Shown: positions 17,572 to 27,516, counted from the first letter of the stretch. The stretch: 64,000 nt of DNA from Paracoccus sp. M683 (GCF_007096355.1 NZ_VKDF01000004.1:310357-374356), one strand, 5' to 3'. The notes: generated by a model from the letters alone, not told the origin. A program made the numbers and translations.

Positions 17572-17580
17572 GCGCGGGCG
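17556..17580. terminator. Bidirectional terminator between araC-type gene and etfBA
   Basis: CGCCCGCGCC and GGCGCGGGCG form a perfect 10-bp stem with loop GGTTA; the regulator stop TAG (17569-17571) straddles loop and stem. On the minus strand the stem is followed by TTTTCC, a better terminator for etfBA, which ends about 84 bases before. On the plus strand the tail is GTTCTGTCTT. Confidence 0.8.
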
Positions 17581-17663
17581 GTTCTGTCTTGCGGTCGGGG
17601 ATGGGGGCTTTGCCCCGTCGCCATTCGGCGACTCCCCAGGGTATTGGGACGAGCGAGAAGCCC

Positions 17664-18590
17664 TTACAGCTTGCCGGTCAGTTCCGGGACGACGGTGAAG
17701 AGGTCGCCCACCAGGCCATAATCGGCGATCTGGAAGATCGGGGCTTCTTCGTCCTTGTTGATGGCCACGATGACCTTGCTGTCCTTCATGCCCGCCAAGT
17801 GCTGGATCGCGCCCGAGATGCCGATGGCAACATAAAGTTCAGGTGCGACCACCTTGCCGGTCTGGCCGACCTGCCAGTCGTTCGGGGCATAGCCACTGTC
17901 GACAGCCGCGCGGGACGCACCGACGGCGGCGCCCAGCTTGTCGGCCAGGGCCTCGATAATGGCAAAGTTTTCCTTCGAGGCGACGCCACGGCCGCCAGAG
18001 ACGACGCGACCGGCCGAGGTCAGTTCCGGGCGGTCGCTGACCGCGACCTCGTCGGCGACCCAGACGGAAAGCGCAGGGTCAGCGGCGGCGGCGACGTCCG
18101 AGACCGGGGCTGAATTGCCATCGCCTGCGGCATCGAAGGACGCTGTGCGGACGGTAAAGACCTTTTTGGCGTCTTTCGATTTCACCGTCTGGATGGCGTT
18201 GCCCGCATAGACCGGGCGTTCAAACGTGTCGGCGTCGATGATCGCCGAGACGTCCGAGATCACCATTGCGTCCAGAAGTGCTGCGACCCGCGGCATGACA
18301 TTCTTGGCGTCGGTCGTGGCAGGCGCGGCGATATGGTCATAATCGCCGGCAAGGCTGACCAGAAGCGCGGCGGTGGGTTCCGCCAGACGATGGCCGTAAA
18401 GCGCATCTTCGGCGACCAGCACCTTGGCCACGCCGGCGATCTTGGCGGCCTCGGCGGCGGCCGCCTTGGCCGAGGCCCCGGCGCAGAGCACCGTCACATC
18501 GCCCAGAGCCTTGACCGCATTCACGGCCTTGGCGGTCGCATCGACGCTCAGTTCGCCATTCGTGACTTCACCCAGCAGCAGAACAGCCAT
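17664..18590 (-). CDS. etfA: Electron transfer flavoprotein alpha subunit
   Basis: EtfA with EtfB forms the FAD/AMP heterodimer that passes electrons from acyl-CoA and other dehydrogenases to ETF-ubiquinone oxidoreductase. The 308-residue length is normal. The C-terminal FAD-binding half shows [15 protein letters not shown], the [16 protein letters not shown] segment and [16 protein letters not shown], family signatures. It begins at ATG 18590, sharing one base with the end of etfB, so translation is coupled. A hairpin terminator lies about 84 bases beyond its stop. Confidence 0.96.
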   Translation of the reverse strand: MAVLLLGEVTNGELSVDATAKAVNAVKALGDVTVLCAGASAKAAAAEAAKIAGVAKVLVAEDALYGHRLAEPTAALLVSLAGDYDHIAAPATTDAKNVMPRVAALLDAMVISDVSAIIDADTFERPVYAGNAIQTVKSKDAKKVFTVRTASFDAAGDGNSAPVSDVAAAADPALSVWVADEVAVSDRPELTSAGRVVSGGRGVASKENFAIIEALADKLGAAVGASRAAVDSGYAPNDWQVGQTGKVVAPELYVAIGISGAIQHLAGMKDSKVIVAINKDEEAPIFQIADYGLVGDLFTVVPELTGKL

Positions 18591-19348
18591 CAGATCACCC
18601 CCGCTTCTTTCAGTTTCGACACCAGCTCGTCGACCGAGCCGACCTTGATCCCGGCCTTGCGACCCTCGGGCTCGCGGGTTTTCACCACTTCCAGGCGCGG
18701 GCTGACATCGACGCCGTAATCGGCGGCTGTCTTTTCATCCAGCGGCTTTTTCTTGGCCTTCATGATGTTGGGCAGCGATGCATAGCGCGGCTCGTTCAGG
18801 CGCAGGTCTGCGGTGACGATCGCGGGCAGCTTGACGCTGATGGTCTGCAAACCGCCATCGACCTCGCGCGTGACCTTGGCTGCGTCGCCGTCAATTTCCA
18901 ACTTGCTGGCAAAGGTCGCCTGACCCCAGCCCAGAAGCGCCGCCAGCATCTGGCCCGTCGCGTTCATGTCATTGTCGATGGCCTGCTTGCCGGCGATGAC
19001 CAGTTGCGGGGCTTCCGCATCGACCACGGCCTTGAGGATTTTCGCAACCGCCAGCGGCTCGATATCCTGATGCACGTCATCGGCGGCCACGACCAGAATC
19101 GCGCGGTCGGCACCCATGGCCAGCGCGGTGCGCAGCGTTTCCGCCGCCTGTTTCACGCCGATCGAGACCACGACGACTTCCTCGGCCGCGCCCTTTTCCT
19201 TCAGCCGGATCGCCTCTTCCACGGCAATCTCGTCAAAGGGGTTCATCGACATCTTTACATTCGCAAGATCGACACCCGTGCCGTCCGCTTTCACGCGGGC
19301 CTTCACGTTGTAGTCGATTACGCGCTTGACTGGCACGAGGACCTTCAT
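18590..19348 (-). CDS. etfB: Electron transfer flavoprotein beta subunit
   Basis: This 252-residue AMP-binding subunit starts [16 protein letters not shown] and has the ETF-beta signature region in [29 protein letters not shown], plus [19 protein letters not shown] near residue 37. It is the first gene of the etfBA operon. A perfect 12-bp palindrome lies 41-52 bases before the ATG and is a candidate operator. In this family the product acts in the cytoplasm with acyl-CoA dehydrogenases; hbd a few kb away fits the same pathway. Confidence 0.96.
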   Translation of the reverse strand: MKVLVPVKRVIDYNVKARVKADGTGVDLANVKMSMNPFDEIAVEEAIRLKEKGAAEEVVVVSIGVKQAAETLRTALAMGADRAILVVAADDVHQDIEPLAVAKILKAVVDAEAPQLVIAGKQAIDNDMNATGQMLAALLGWGQATFASKLEIDGDAAKVTREVDGGLQTISVKLPAIVTADLRLNEPRYASLPNIMKAKKKPLDEKTAADYGVDVSPRLEVVKTREPEGRKAGIKVGSVDELVSKLKEAGVI

Positions 19349-19388
19349 GCGTCTCTCTCCCTAAGTTGCGTCATCGGTTCGGGGTTTG

Positions 19389-19400
19389 TGTTAGCTAACA
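19389..19400. promoter_or_regulatory. Perfect 12-bp palindrome upstream of etfB
   Basis: TGTTAGCTAACA is a perfect palindrome 41-52 bases before the etfB start, in the only space available for its promoter. Its position suits an operator for a dimeric regulator of fatty-acid or ETF genes. No matching regulator gene is adjacent. Confidence 0.45.
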
Positions 19401-19457
19401 GGCGACAGGTTTTACAGGGCTAATTTCGATGACGTTGCGTTTACGCGCACGTCAAGA

Positions 19458-20030
19458 TCAGCGGCTGGCACCCGGAACCCAAAGGATATCGTCCTGTCCG
19501 CCATTATTGGCGACGCGCCCTGCGACAAACAGCCAATCGCTGAGCCTGTTCAGATATTTGACCGCGATCGGATTGGCGTCGCCAGCCGCTGCCAGTTCGG
19601 TTGCGCGGCGTTCGGCCCTGCGCGCGACCGTCCGCGACAGGTGCAGATGCGCGGCCAGCGGACTGCCGCCCGGCAGGATGAAGCTGCGCAGCGGCCGCAG
19701 ATCGGCGTTCATGACGTCGATTTCCGATTCCAGCCGGTCGACCTGGTGCTGGACGATGCGCAGCACCTCGTATCCGGCATCGGCGTCGGCGGCCATATCC
19801 GGTCGCGACAGATCGGCGCCCAGATCGAACAGGTCGTTCTGGATCACGGCGATGCGGTCGGCCAGATCGCCGGTCGCATGCAGACGGCAAAGACCAAGCG
19901 TTGCGTTCAGCTCGTCGACGCTGCCATAGGCCTCGACCCGTGGATCATGCTTCATGACGCGGCTGCCATCGGACAGCGCCGTGTCACCCTTGTCGCCGGT
20001 GCGGGTATAGATCTTGTTCAGAACGACCAT
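19458..20030 (-). CDS. Cob(I)alamin adenosyltransferase, PduO type
   Basis: The enzyme transfers the adenosyl group of ATP to reduced cobalamin, making coenzyme B12. The 190-residue protein starts MVVLNKIYTRTGDKGDTAL, where TRTGD is the ATP-binding motif of the PduO family, followed by YGSVDELNATLGL, FILPGG and the C-terminal YLNRLSDWLFVAGR. It follows the small twin-membrane protein by 3 bases. PduO-type assignment (not CobA/BtuR) is firm from these motifs. No cobalamin riboswitch was seen upstream. Confidence 0.94.
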   Translation of the reverse strand: MVVLNKIYTRTGDKGDTALSDGSRVMKHDPRVEAYGSVDELNATLGLCRLHATGDLADRIAVIQNDLFDLGADLSRPDMAADADAGYEVLRIVQHQVDRLESEIDVMNADLRPLRSFILPGGSPLAAHLHLSRTVARRAERRATELAAAGDANPIAVKYLNRLSDWLFVAGRVANNGGQDDILWVPGASR

Positions 20031-20033
20031 AGC

Positions 20034-20231
20034 CTAACCCCTCAGCCAGACGTAAAACAGGATCAGCGCGATGGCGATGGCCTGGGCGATGATCCGCCAG
20101 CGCATCATCCGGTTGCCGTTCTTGCGGTTCCAGTCGCCGCCACGGGCAAAGCCGCCGATACCGGTCATCAGGATCACCGTCACGGCCAGCACCGCCAGCA
20201 CGATCAGGTAGAAAAGGGGATCGTCCTTCAT
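20034..20231 (-). CDS. Small twin-transmembrane protein (HIG1-like)
   Basis: The 65-residue protein has two hydrophobic segments, residues 7-28 (FYLIVLAVLAVTVILMTGIGG) and about 45-62 (IIAQAIAIALILFYVWL), joined by a short basic loop RGGDWNRKNGNRMMRWR. This order, with the N-x-x-MRWR loop, matches the HIG1-like twin-TM proteins of alphaproteobacteria, in which relatives associate with respiratory complexes. It sits between the SDR gene and the cobalamin adenosyltransferase at close spacing, so it is probably co-transcribed with both. Confidence 0.8.
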   Translation of the reverse strand: MKDDPLFYLIVLAVLAVTVILMTGIGGFARGGDWNRKNGNRMMRWRIIAQAIAIALILFYVWLRG

Positions 20232-20255
20232 AAGCCCTCGCTTTCCAGCCGGACC

Positions 20256-21080
20256 CTAGCCCCGCCGCGCGAACCAGTCCAGAGCGCGAGTCGGCAGGAT
20301 TCGCCGTCCGATGCCTGAAACCCGTGTCGGGACCGTGACATAATAGCGCGGTTTGGGTCGCGGCGCCTCTAACGCATGGGTGATGCGCTGGCTGACGGCC
20401 TGGGGCGGCAATTCGAAGCGGTCCTTCTTCGCCGCCGGTTCATAAAGGCGTTTCAGCAGGGTGGCGCGGTAATCACCGGCGCGTGGGCTGGCCTGCCAGT
20501 TCACCCAACGCTCGAAATGCGGGATGGCGTTTTCGCGAATCTTCGAGGCGATGGGGCCGGGTTCGATCAGGCTGACATGGATGGGCGTGTCGGCCAGTTC
20601 CAGCCGCATCACATCGGTCAGCCCCTCCAGCGCGAATTTCGTGGCGACATAGGGGCCGCGCCAGGGGATGCCGATCAGCCCCAGGACCGAGCTGATATTG
20701 ACGATCCGCCCGGCGCCACGCGCACGGAAATGCGGGATCAGCCGGGTGGTCAGGTCATGGGTGCCGAACAGATTGGCCTCGAAAATGGCGCGCAGCCCCT
20801 CGCGCGGTATGTCCTCGACCGCACCGGGCAGGGCGAAGGCCGCATTGTTGATCAGCGCGTCCAGCGGACCGCCATCCAGTGCGGCCCGGACGCAGTCGCG
20901 CACGCTGGCGGTGTCGGCCAGTTCCAGCGGCAGGCATTCCATCCCCTCGGCCCGCCGCGCGGCGATGTCTTCGGGACGGCGACAGGTTGCGACGACCTGC
21001 CAGCCGCGATCGCGCAGATGCCGCGCCGCATCAAGGCCGATACCCGAGGAACAGCCGGTGATCAGGACCCGTCCGCCCAT
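20256..21080 (-). CDS. SDR family NAD(P)-dependent oxidoreductase
   Basis: This 274-residue classical short-chain dehydrogenase has the cofactor motif TGCSSGIG at about residues 8-15, the NNAA motif (ALINNAAFALPG), the catalytic serine in NISSVLG, and the YVATK catalytic Tyr/Lys pair. ATG 21080 places the glycine motif at the normal distance; a longer frame upstream lacks any family similarity. The substrate is unknown. It heads a compact minus-strand unit with the twin-TM protein and cobalamin adenosyltransferase. Confidence 0.9.
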   Translation of the reverse strand: MGGRVLITGCSSGIGLDAARHLRDRGWQVVATCRRPEDIAARRAEGMECLPLELADTASVRDCVRAALDGGPLDALINNAAFALPGAVEDIPREGLRAIFEANLFGTHDLTTRLIPHFRARGAGRIVNISSVLGLIGIPWRGPYVATKFALEGLTDVMRLELADTPIHVSLIEPGPIASKIRENAIPHFERWVNWQASPRAGDYRATLLKRLYEPAAKKDRFELPPQAVSQRITHALEAPRPKPRYYVTVPTRVSGIGRRILPTRALDWFARRG

Positions 21081-21144
21081 CTGCGAAGCCTTTCCCTGCC
21101 TTTTGTCACGCAAGGCATAGGTGGCCTTGAGACCGGATGAAAGC

Positions 21145-21585
21145 CTAATACCGGCCTTCCGCCAGCATTCGCAGGCGTGGCTTGTGCCGGGCACGATACA
21201 TGCGGCGCACCCAGGCCGCGAACAGCGCGGTGCGCCAACCGGCATCCAGTTCGATCCGGTCATGCAGGCGGCTGTCCTGCGGCAGGTCCAGAACGCGCAC
21301 TCGGTGATCCCGCCGCCGGACGCCCATGCCATTTTTCGATGACCGCAGATGCCGCAGCCGATCGTCGCATTCCAGCACTTCGATGCGATAGGGACGCCGG
21401 GGCATCACCCCGAACAGCGAAATCTGCACGTCCAGAACCTGCCCCTGCTGCAACCTGCCAGACGGCAGCCCATACAGTCGCGCCCGACCCTGCATGGTTT
21501 CGGCCAATGCCCCGAAATCCGTGACCAGCATCCGCAGCCGGTCAGGCGACACGTCGTAGTCATGGGTGACGTCGATGATCTGCAT
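21145..21585 (-). CDS. SRPBCC-family (START-like) protein
   Basis: This 146-residue protein reads like a START-like lipid/ligand-binding protein: MQIIDVTHDYDVSPDRLRMLVTDF at the start, a middle beta-rich part (VLDVQISLFGVMPRRPYRIEVLECD) and the C-terminal long helix (GWRTALFAAWVRRMYRARHKPRLRML). No catalytic motif is visible. ATG 21585 was chosen over an extension that overlaps the SH3-protein gene. It lies in the same direction between the SDR and SH3-protein genes. Family assignment is by pattern and moderate. Confidence 0.7.
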   Translation of the reverse strand: MQIIDVTHDYDVSPDRLRMLVTDFGALAETMQGRARLYGLPSGRLQQGQVLDVQISLFGVMPRRPYRIEVLECDDRLRHLRSSKNGMGVRRRDHRVRVLDLPQDSRLHDRIELDAGWRTALFAAWVRRMYRARHKPRLRMLAEGRY

Positions 21586-21623
21586 CGCGGACCTCCGCAT
21601 GCGGTCCAGACCGCAAGGATAGG

Positions 21624-22145
21624 TCAGTTTGGCCGGTCGGGCGACAGGAAATCGCCCGACATATAGCCCTGGCGGCCCTGCGTGTCGCGCAACTGCACCC
21701 ACCCGCCGGTGGTTTCGCCCAGCACCTCGACCGGGCTGCCCGATTGCAGCGCGCCGATGACGCGATCATTGGTCGAGGGGCCGGCGCGGAAATTCACCCG
21801 GTTGCCGGTGACATACAGGATCTGCGCCCCGCTGGCGGCAAGTTGTTCGGTCTGTGCGGCCTCGGCCTGTCCCGCATATTCGGGCGAGGGCCGCAATGCC
21901 GGACCGGGAAAGCGTTGCACCTGTTCGGGTGTCTGCTGGACCTGATCGGCCGAAACAGCAGGCACCGCGACCTGCTGGGCGAGGTCGGTCGCGGCCTCGA
22001 TTGCCTCGGACGAGGTCTCGGGGGCCGGCGTGGCTTCGCTGGTTTCTTCGGTTGGCGGGTTGAAGGGGTGATCCGGGTCGGCCCGTCCGAACAGGGCCAA
22101 TACGGCAAACAGCCCGATCAAGGTCAGGATCGTCAATCGAATCAT
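21624..22145 (-). CDS. Membrane-anchored SH3-domain protein
   Basis: This 173-residue protein has an N-terminal membrane anchor or signal (MIRLTILTLIGLFAVLALFG), a low-complexity Glu/Pro/Ala/Gln linker to about residue 105, and a bacterial SH3 (SH3b type 3) domain: ILYVTGNRVNFRAGPSTNDRV, GSPVEVLGETTGGWVQL, GYMSGDFL. SH3b domains usually bind peptidoglycan or envelope partners. ATG 22145 is the only start giving the membrane segment. It diverges from parC, 127 bases away. Confidence 0.85.
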   Translation of the reverse strand: MIRLTILTLIGLFAVLALFGRADPDHPFNPPTEETSEATPAPETSSEAIEAATDLAQQVAVPAVSADQVQQTPEQVQRFPGPALRPSPEYAGQAEAAQTEQLAASGAQILYVTGNRVNFRAGPSTNDRVIGALQSGSPVEVLGETTGGWVQLRDTQGRQGYMSGDFLSPDRPN

Positions 22146-22272
22146 CTGCGGCGCAATTCCCCCCGTAACTCTGACGGTATAACGCAGTTTCTGGCGGCCG
22201 TGTTCCGCCCGATGCCACGCGCGGCCGATTTTCCCGCTGGACCGGCGGGCCGCCGCGCAATATCCAAGCGCC

Positions 22273-24513
22273 ATGTCCGACGAACTGCCCCAAGATTCCG
22301 ACCGCACCGAAGCCGAGCCGCTGTCCCGCGCCATTGGCGAGCGCTATCTGACCTATGCGCTCAGCACGATCATGAACCGGGCGCTGCCCGATGCGCGTGA
22401 CGGGCTGAAGCCGGTGCATCGGCGCATCCTGTTCGCGATGCGCGAACTCAGACTGTCGCCCACGGGCGCGTTCCGCAAATCGGCCAAGATCACCGGCGAT
22501 GTGATGGGCAACTATCACCCCCATGGCGATGCCGCGATCTATGATGCCATGGCGCGCCTGGCCCAGGATTTCGCCATGCGTTATCCGCTGGTCGACGGGC
22601 AGGGGAACTTTGGCAATATCGACGGCGATAACCCTGCCGCCGCCCGCTATACCGAGGCGCGTCTTGCCGCTGCGTCCGAGGCGCTGATGGAAGGCCTGGC
22701 CGAGGACGCGGTTGATTTCCGCCCCAACTATGACGGCACGCTGGAAGAACCCGTCGTGCTGCCCTCGGCCTTTCCGAACCTGCTGGCCAATGGTGCCTCG
22801 GGGATCGCGGTCGGCATGGCCACGAATATCCCGCCCCATAACCTGCACGAGGTGATCGACGCCTGCCTGCATCTGATCAAGACGCCGGACGCCCGCGACG
22901 AAACGCTGGCCGGCATCATTCAGGGCCCCGATTTCCCGACCGGCGGCGTGATCGTCGAAAGCCGCGAGTCGATCGCCGAGACCTATCGCACCGGCCGCGG
23001 CGCCTTCCGCCTGCGCTCGAAATGGGAACAAGAGGATCTGGGCCGCGGGCAGTGGCAGATCGTGGTCACCGAAATCCCCTATCAGGTCCAGAAATCCAAA
23101 CTGATCGAGCGTCTGGCCGAACTGATCCAGACCAAGAAGATCCCGATCCTTGCCGATGTCCGCGACGAATCTGCCGAGGATATCCGCATCGTTCTGGAAC
23201 CCCGAGCCCGCAATGTGGACCCCGAACAGTTGATGGCGGCGCTGTTCCGCGTCAGCGATCTGGAAATCCGCTTCAGCCTGAACATGAACGTGCTGATCGA
23301 CGGCCGCGTGCCCAAGGTTTGCAGCCTCAAGGAAGTGCTGCGCGCCTTTCTTGACCACCGCCGCGACGTGCTTGTGCGCCGCGCGAACTATCGGCTGGAA
23401 AAGATTGCCGCCCGGCTTGAGGTGCTTGAAGGCTATCTGATCGCCTATCTGAACCTTGATCGCGTGATCGAGATCATCCGCTATGAGGATGATCCGAAAT
23501 CGGTGATGATGGCCGAATTCGGCCTTACCGACCCGCAGGTCGAGGCCATTCTGAACATGCGCCTGCGCGCCCTGCGCAAGCTGGAAGAGATCGAGTTGCG
23601 AACCGAGCGTGACCGGCTTCTGGAAGAACGCGACGGATTGCAGGCCATGCTGGCCGATGAGGGCACGCAATGGTCGCGCATCTCGGATCAGCTGAAAGAG
23701 GTGCGCAACCTGTTCGGCAAGTCCACCCCCGAAGGGCAGCGCCGTACCCAGATCACCGAGGCCGCCGATGTCGAACCCATAGACATGGACGCGATGATCG
23801 AACGCGAGCCGCTGACGGTGATCCTGTCCAAAATGGGCTGGATCCGCGCGATGAAGGGCCATCAGCCGCTGGATGCGGAACTGAAATTCAAGGATGGTGA
23901 CGGCCCCGGCCTGGCCCTGCATGCCGAGACGGTCGACAAGCTGATGATCTTCGCCAGCAACGGCCGTTTTTATACGCTGCCGGCGAACAACCTGCCCGGC
24001 GGGCGCGGCATGGGGGAACCCCTGCGCCTGATGATCGACCTGCCCAACGAGGCAGAGGTGATCGCCATGTTCCCCTGGCGCGAAGGTGGCCGCTACCTGG
24101 TCGCCTCGAAGGCCGGCGACGGCTTCATCGTGCCTGCCGCCGATATTCTGGCGCAGACCAAGACCGGCAAGCAGGTGCTGAATGGTGACGCACTTCTGTG
24201 TCGTTTTGTCAGTGGCGATCATGTCGTGACCGTGGGCACCAATCGAAAGCTTCTGGTCTTTCCGCTGGATGATCTGCCCGAAATGGGGCGCGGCAAGGGT
24301 GTCCGGTTGCAGAAATTCCGCGATGGCGGCGGCCTTTTGCCCGACAGCCAATTGTCCGACGCCACCTTTATCACCCTTGCCGACGGGCTGCGGTGGCAGG
24401 AAACGGGCGGGCGCACCCGCACCGAGCCGGATCTTGGCGAATGGCTGGGCAAACGCGCCAGCAGTGGCCGCATGGCCCCGCGCGGCTTCCCCCGCAACAA
24501 CAAGTTCAACTAA
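22273..24513 (+). CDS. parC: DNA topoisomerase IV subunit A
   Basis: ParC carries the DNA-cleaving domain of topoisomerase IV, which decatenates chromosomes. The 746-residue protein has the catalytic tyrosine at 126 in AARYTEARL, the [12 protein letters not shown] quinolone-determining region, and a GyrA/ParC C-terminal domain with VLLCRF-like repeats. ParC rather than GyrA is inferred from length and the short C-terminal domain lacking an evident GyrA box. The residue matching E. coli Ser80 is Ala87. A repeat/hairpin lies 38 bases past the stop. Confidence 0.93.
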   Translation: MSDELPQDSDRTEAEPLSRAIGERYLTYALSTIMNRALPDARDGLKPVHRRILFAMRELRLSPTGAFRKSAKITGDVMGNYHPHGDAAIYDAMARLAQDFAMRYPLVDGQGNFGNIDGDNPAAARYTEARLAAASEALMEGLAEDAVDFRPNYDGTLEEPVVLPSAFPNLLANGASGIAVGMATNIPPHNLHEVIDACLHLIKTPDARDETLAGIIQGPDFPTGGVIVESRESIAETYRTGRGAFRLRSKWEQEDLGRGQWQIVVTEIPYQVQKSKLIERLAELIQTKKIPILADVRDESAEDIRIVLEPRARNVDPEQLMAALFRVSDLEIRFSLNMNVLIDGRVPKVCSLKEVLRAFLDHRRDVLVRRANYRLEKIAARLEVLEGYLIAYLNLDRVIEIIRYEDDPKSVMMAEFGLTDPQVEAILNMRLRALRKLEEIELRTERDRLLEERDGLQAMLADEGTQWSRISDQLKEVRNLFGKSTPEGQRRTQITEAADVEPIDMDAMIEREPLTVILSKMGWIRAMKGHQPLDAELKFKDGDGPGLALHAETVDKLMIFASNGRFYTLPANNLPGGRGMGEPLRLMIDLPNEAEVIAMFPWREGGRYLVASKAGDGFIVPAADILAQTKTGKQVLNGDALLCRFVSGDHVVTVGTNRKLLVFPLDDLPEMGRGKGVRLQKFRDGGGLLPDSQLSDATFITLADGLRWQETGGRTRTEPDLGEWLGKRASSGRMAPRGFPRNNKFN

Positions 24514-24550
24514 CCGGCAAGGCCGCCCGACACCGGACGGCCTGCCTCGC

Positions 24551-24598
24551 TTTGATCGAAATATCCTCGGGGGGTGCGGGGGGCGAAGCGCCCCCGCT
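24551..24598. repeat. Intergenic AAATATCC/hairpin repeat, copy C
   Basis: The copy reads CGCTTTGATCGAAATATCC, then a G-run, then a GC-rich hairpin (about 24576-24597) that ends right at the folD stop codon (TAA, minus strand 24600-24598). On the minus strand the order is folD stop, hairpin, GAGGATATTTCG, which suits a terminator for folD; it also lies between the convergent parC and folD genes. Confidence 0.7.
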
Positions 24599-25473
24599 TA
24601 CGGCGTCAGACCCTCGGGATCCGGCAGGCCATTGGCGCGGGCCGTGGCGGTCAGCGTATTGGCAAGAAGGCAGGCGATGGTCATCGGACCGACACCGCCG
24701 GGAACCGGGGTGATGGCGCCGGCGACCTGTTCGGCTGCGGCAAAATCCACATCACCGACCAAGCCGTCATCGGTGCGGTTGATGCCGACGTCGATGACAG
24801 TGGCGCCGGGCTTGATCCAGTCGCCCTGCACGAAATTGGCGCGGCCTACGGCTGCGACCAGAATATCGGCATTGCGGCAAAGACCCGGCAGATCCCGCGT
24901 GCGCGAATGCGCAATCGTCACCGTGGCACTGTCGCGCAACAAAAGCTGCGCCATTGGCTTGCCGACGATGTTCGACCGCCCGATTACCACCGCGTTCAAC
25001 CCCGACAGGCTACCCAGATGGTCGCGCAGCATCATCAGGCAGCCAAGCGGGGTGCAGGGCACCATGGCCTTTTGCCCGGTCGCCAACCGGCCCACATTCA
25101 GCACGGTGAAGCCGTCCACGTCCTTTTCCGGCAGGATCGCATTGATGACGGCTTCCTCGTCCATATGGCCGGGCAGGGGCAGTTGCACCAGAATGCCGTT
25201 CACCGCAGGATCAGCGTTCAGCGTCTCGACCAGCGCCAGCAGATCGGCCTGCGAGGTATCCGCCGGCAAGCGATGCTCGTAGGAGTTCATTCCCACTTCG
25301 CGCGTCATCTTCCCCTTCGAGCGGACATAGACCTGACTGGCCGGGTCCTCGCCCACCAGCACCACGGCCAGACCCGGTGTGATGCCCTGCTGGGCCATGG
25401 CGGCGACGCCTTCGGCGATGCGGGCGCGCAGCCCGGCAGCGAAGCCTTTTCCGTCGATCAGCGTTGCGCTCAT
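24598..25473 (-). CDS. folD: Bifunctional methylenetetrahydrofolate dehydrogenase / methenyltetrahydrofolate cyclohydrolase
   Basis: FolD interconverts methylene-, methenyl- and 10-formyl-tetrahydrofolate. The 291-residue length is usual. Seen are the Lys/Tyr catalytic region ([17 protein letters not shown]), [13 protein letters not shown], the [11 protein letters not shown] signature and the [17 protein letters not shown] nucleotide-binding motif. It begins at ATG 25473, overlapping the chorismate mutase stop by 4 bases. A repeat hairpin directly follows its stop. Confidence 0.96.
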   Translation of the reverse strand: MSATLIDGKGFAAGLRARIAEGVAAMAQQGITPGLAVVLVGEDPASQVYVRSKGKMTREVGMNSYEHRLPADTSQADLLALVETLNADPAVNGILVQLPLPGHMDEEAVINAILPEKDVDGFTVLNVGRLATGQKAMVPCTPLGCLMMLRDHLGSLSGLNAVVIGRSNIVGKPMAQLLLRDSATVTIAHSRTRDLPGLCRNADILVAAVGRANFVQGDWIKPGATVIDVGINRTDDGLVGDVDFAAAEQVAGAITPVPGGVGPMTIACLLANTLTATARANGLPDPEGLTP

Positions 25474-25772
25474 GCGGGGTCTCCTTTCAGGTGGCGGTCT
25501 TCCTGGGCGATGGCTGCCTCGATCAGACGGCGCCAGATATCTTCGATCAGATCGGCATCCAATCCGGCATCTGCGGCATGGCGGCGGGCATTTGCGACCA
25601 CTTCCTCCACCCGTGCGTCGATCCGCGCCGGCAGCCGGTCACGCGCCTTGATCCGCGCCGCCCGGTCGATCAGCGCGCTGCGTTCCGCCAACAGCGCGAC
25701 AAGCTGTTTATCCAGCGCGTCGATGCGCGCGCGCAGGGCGGGCATGTCGGGGATGTCGTCGATCTGGGTCAT
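25470..25772 (-). CDS. Chorismate mutase, AroQ type
   Basis: This 100-residue all-helical protein has the AroQ-class layout: [32 protein letters not shown] at the N-terminus with the catalytic Arg and Lys, and a C-terminal helix [20 protein letters not shown]. It converts chorismate to prephenate for Phe and Tyr synthesis, or acts as an isochorismate-pyruvate lyase-like enzyme. ATG 25772 is the family start; a longer upstream frame is not conserved-looking. It is translationally coupled to folD. The prephenate-dehydrogenase-like gene at 43915 could act downstream. Confidence 0.85.
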   Translation of the reverse strand: MTQIDDIPDMPALRARIDALDKQLVALLAERSALIDRAARIKARDRLPARIDARVEEVVANARRHAADAGLDADLIEDIWRRLIEAAIAQEDRHLKGDPA

Positions 25773-26064
25773 GTTGCGCTGCACATGCACCCTTGGCGTG
25801 AGGGGTGCAAGAGGGGCAGCGCAACGAGGCGGGTGTTGCCGAGGCGATGCGCGCTCCGGGCCTCTTGGCAGGTTTCGCGAAAACCCCAGTAATCTCTGGG
25901 TTCGTTGCCGCGCAGCGCGTACACCGCCCGCGCACAGCATGTACACAGACTGTAGACTGCTGTCGCGCGATGGGCGTTGCGCAGCGTGCTTTTGGGCGGG
26001 ATCTGCCATCGGATGACCGGTTTCAGCCCAAAGAAACTGATACGGCGCGATCTACGAATGTCAG

Positions 26065-27354
26065 CTATTTGGCTCCGGCGGCTATTCGTCTGGCGAGCAC
26101 CAAGCTCAATGCCATCGCCATGAGCAGAAAGACCGCACCTGCAATCCACGCGATGGATGTAGAATATATCTCGGCGACGGCTCCTGCCATGACCAGTCCG
26201 ATTGCCGCCCCCAATTGTTGTATGAGGGATCGCAGCGACAGCATGGTGGACCTCTGACGATCTTCGACGCAGCTATGCAAGATGCTGCTTGCGGGCGTCT
26301 CGCTTGCCCCAAGAAAGATGGAATACACAAGAAAGACGAAAATAAATCCCACGATGCCCCCCTGCATTGCCAGGGCGATCTGAACCATCGCGAGACATGC
26401 GAAAATAGCCGCAAGTGTCACTGCGTGGTGACGCCTGAATACTCGGCTAATGCGGGGAGACAGCGATGCGCCAAAGGCGATTGAGAAAAAATATACCGCA
26501 GTCAAAGCACCGATAGCGGTGTTGGCATAGCCCTCGTCCAGCATGGGCTTGGCGTATGTCGGCCAGATCACCTCGACCGGGTTCGTCGCCATCAGGAACA
26601 ATGCCAAAGCGGCCAGAAGCGTTGAAAGCGTTGGATGTTTCAACGCAAGCCGCCCTGCCTCGGCAATCACGGACGGGACTTTAATGAACCCCTGTTTGAG
26701 CGCACTGGCATTCAGCGGGCGCGGTTCTTCGGCGATGGCAAACATGGTGTAGATCAAGACGCCGAGCATCACGACAAAGCTCGCTGCATAGGAAACATCA
26801 TAGACGCTGATCCCATAGCTAGACGCGGTCATGCCGAACGCGTCCGGCAGGAAACCTCCCACGACAGCGCCCATGGCAAGGCCCATGGCATTGGCCCATT
26901 GCGCTTTCGCGAGGGCGGGTTGAACGTCCACATTTGGCGCAGCGGCTTTGAACGTTTCGACAAACCACGCGTCAAGTGTGCCTGATCGCAGCGCGCGTCC
27001 AAAACCGATGAAAGCGAATGAAAGGGCCAGGACGGTGAAGTCACGCGATGACAGAAAAAGCACCAGCGAAATCAAACTGGCCACAACCGCCGCAAGGAAA
27101 ACCGGTTTGCGGCCGATATTGTCGGCCAAGCCGCCGAAAGGCAGTTCCATCGCCATGGTGGTAAGCGAGTAGACCCCGAAGAGAAGCGAAATCTGGAAAA
27201 GATCCATGCCTCGATCAGTCAGCGCAAGTGCGACGACCGCGACGGTCAGACCCATGGCGAAACGATCAAGAAACTGGTGTACCTGAAACACCCGGATGTG
27301 ACGTCGCGCTGTGTCCGTCAGTGTTTTGTAAGAAAACTCAATTTCAGCTGCCAT
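26065..27354 (-). CDS. MFS transporter in a comparatively AT-rich segment
   Basis: This 429-residue protein has about 12 membrane segments and the MFS motif-A-like loop GGLADNIGRKPVF near residue 76. Transport specificity is not recognisable. The gene stands out from its neighbours by base use: codons such as AAA, ATA, TTG and AAT are frequent, and GC looks well below the surrounding 65%. It sits between the folD unit and ftsH, with a 290-base gap after its stop that holds no gene I could support. Horizontal acquisition is an inference. Start ATG 27354 has no strong ribosome-binding site. Confidence 0.85.
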   Translation of the reverse strand: MAAEIEFSYKTLTDTARRHIRVFQVHQFLDRFAMGLTVAVVALALTDRGMDLFQISLLFGVYSLTTMAMELPFGGLADNIGRKPVFLAAVVASLISLVLFLSSRDFTVLALSFAFIGFGRALRSGTLDAWFVETFKAAAPNVDVQPALAKAQWANAMGLAMGAVVGGFLPDAFGMTASSYGISVYDVSYAASFVVMLGVLIYTMFAIAEEPRPLNASALKQGFIKVPSVIAEAGRLALKHPTLSTLLAALALFLMATNPVEVIWPTYAKPMLDEGYANTAIGALTAVYFFSIAFGASLSPRISRVFRRHHAVTLAAIFACLAMVQIALAMQGGIVGFIFVFLVYSIFLGASETPASSILHSCVEDRQRSTMLSLRSLIQQLGAAIGLVMAGAVAEIYSTSIAWIAGAVFLLMAMALSLVLARRIAAGAK

Positions 27355-27482
27355 GGCCGAAGCATCTGCCTTTGCGCATCTTTTCGCAATGGTTTGCCGG
27401 CGAGAGGGCTATTCGGCGCTGTTCAGAAACAGTCATTGGTGCGGCGGCGGCGAATGGCAGTTTGGTCCGCAAAGCCTCCATC

Positions 27483-27516
27483 AAAAAAATCGCCCCCGCA
27501 GAATATTGCGAGGGCG
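27483..27516 (-). terminator. Intrinsic terminator of ftsH
   Basis: On the minus strand, CGCCCTCGCA and TGCGGGGGCG form a 10-bp stem with one G:U pair and a 6-base loop, followed directly by ATTTTTTT. It lies about 32 bases past the ftsH stop, a standard rho-independent terminator. Confidence 0.92.

Noticed and set aside
21766..24351. 861-codon minus-strand open frame across parC
   Set aside because: Antisense shadow of parC; the amino-acid composition is that of reversed GC-rich codons and no family is evident.
25773..26064. 292-base gap between the chorismate mutase and MFS genes
   Set aside because: A weak 5-bp hairpin near 25885 and short repeats of GTAC were seen, but neither a coding frame nor a clear RNA was supported.
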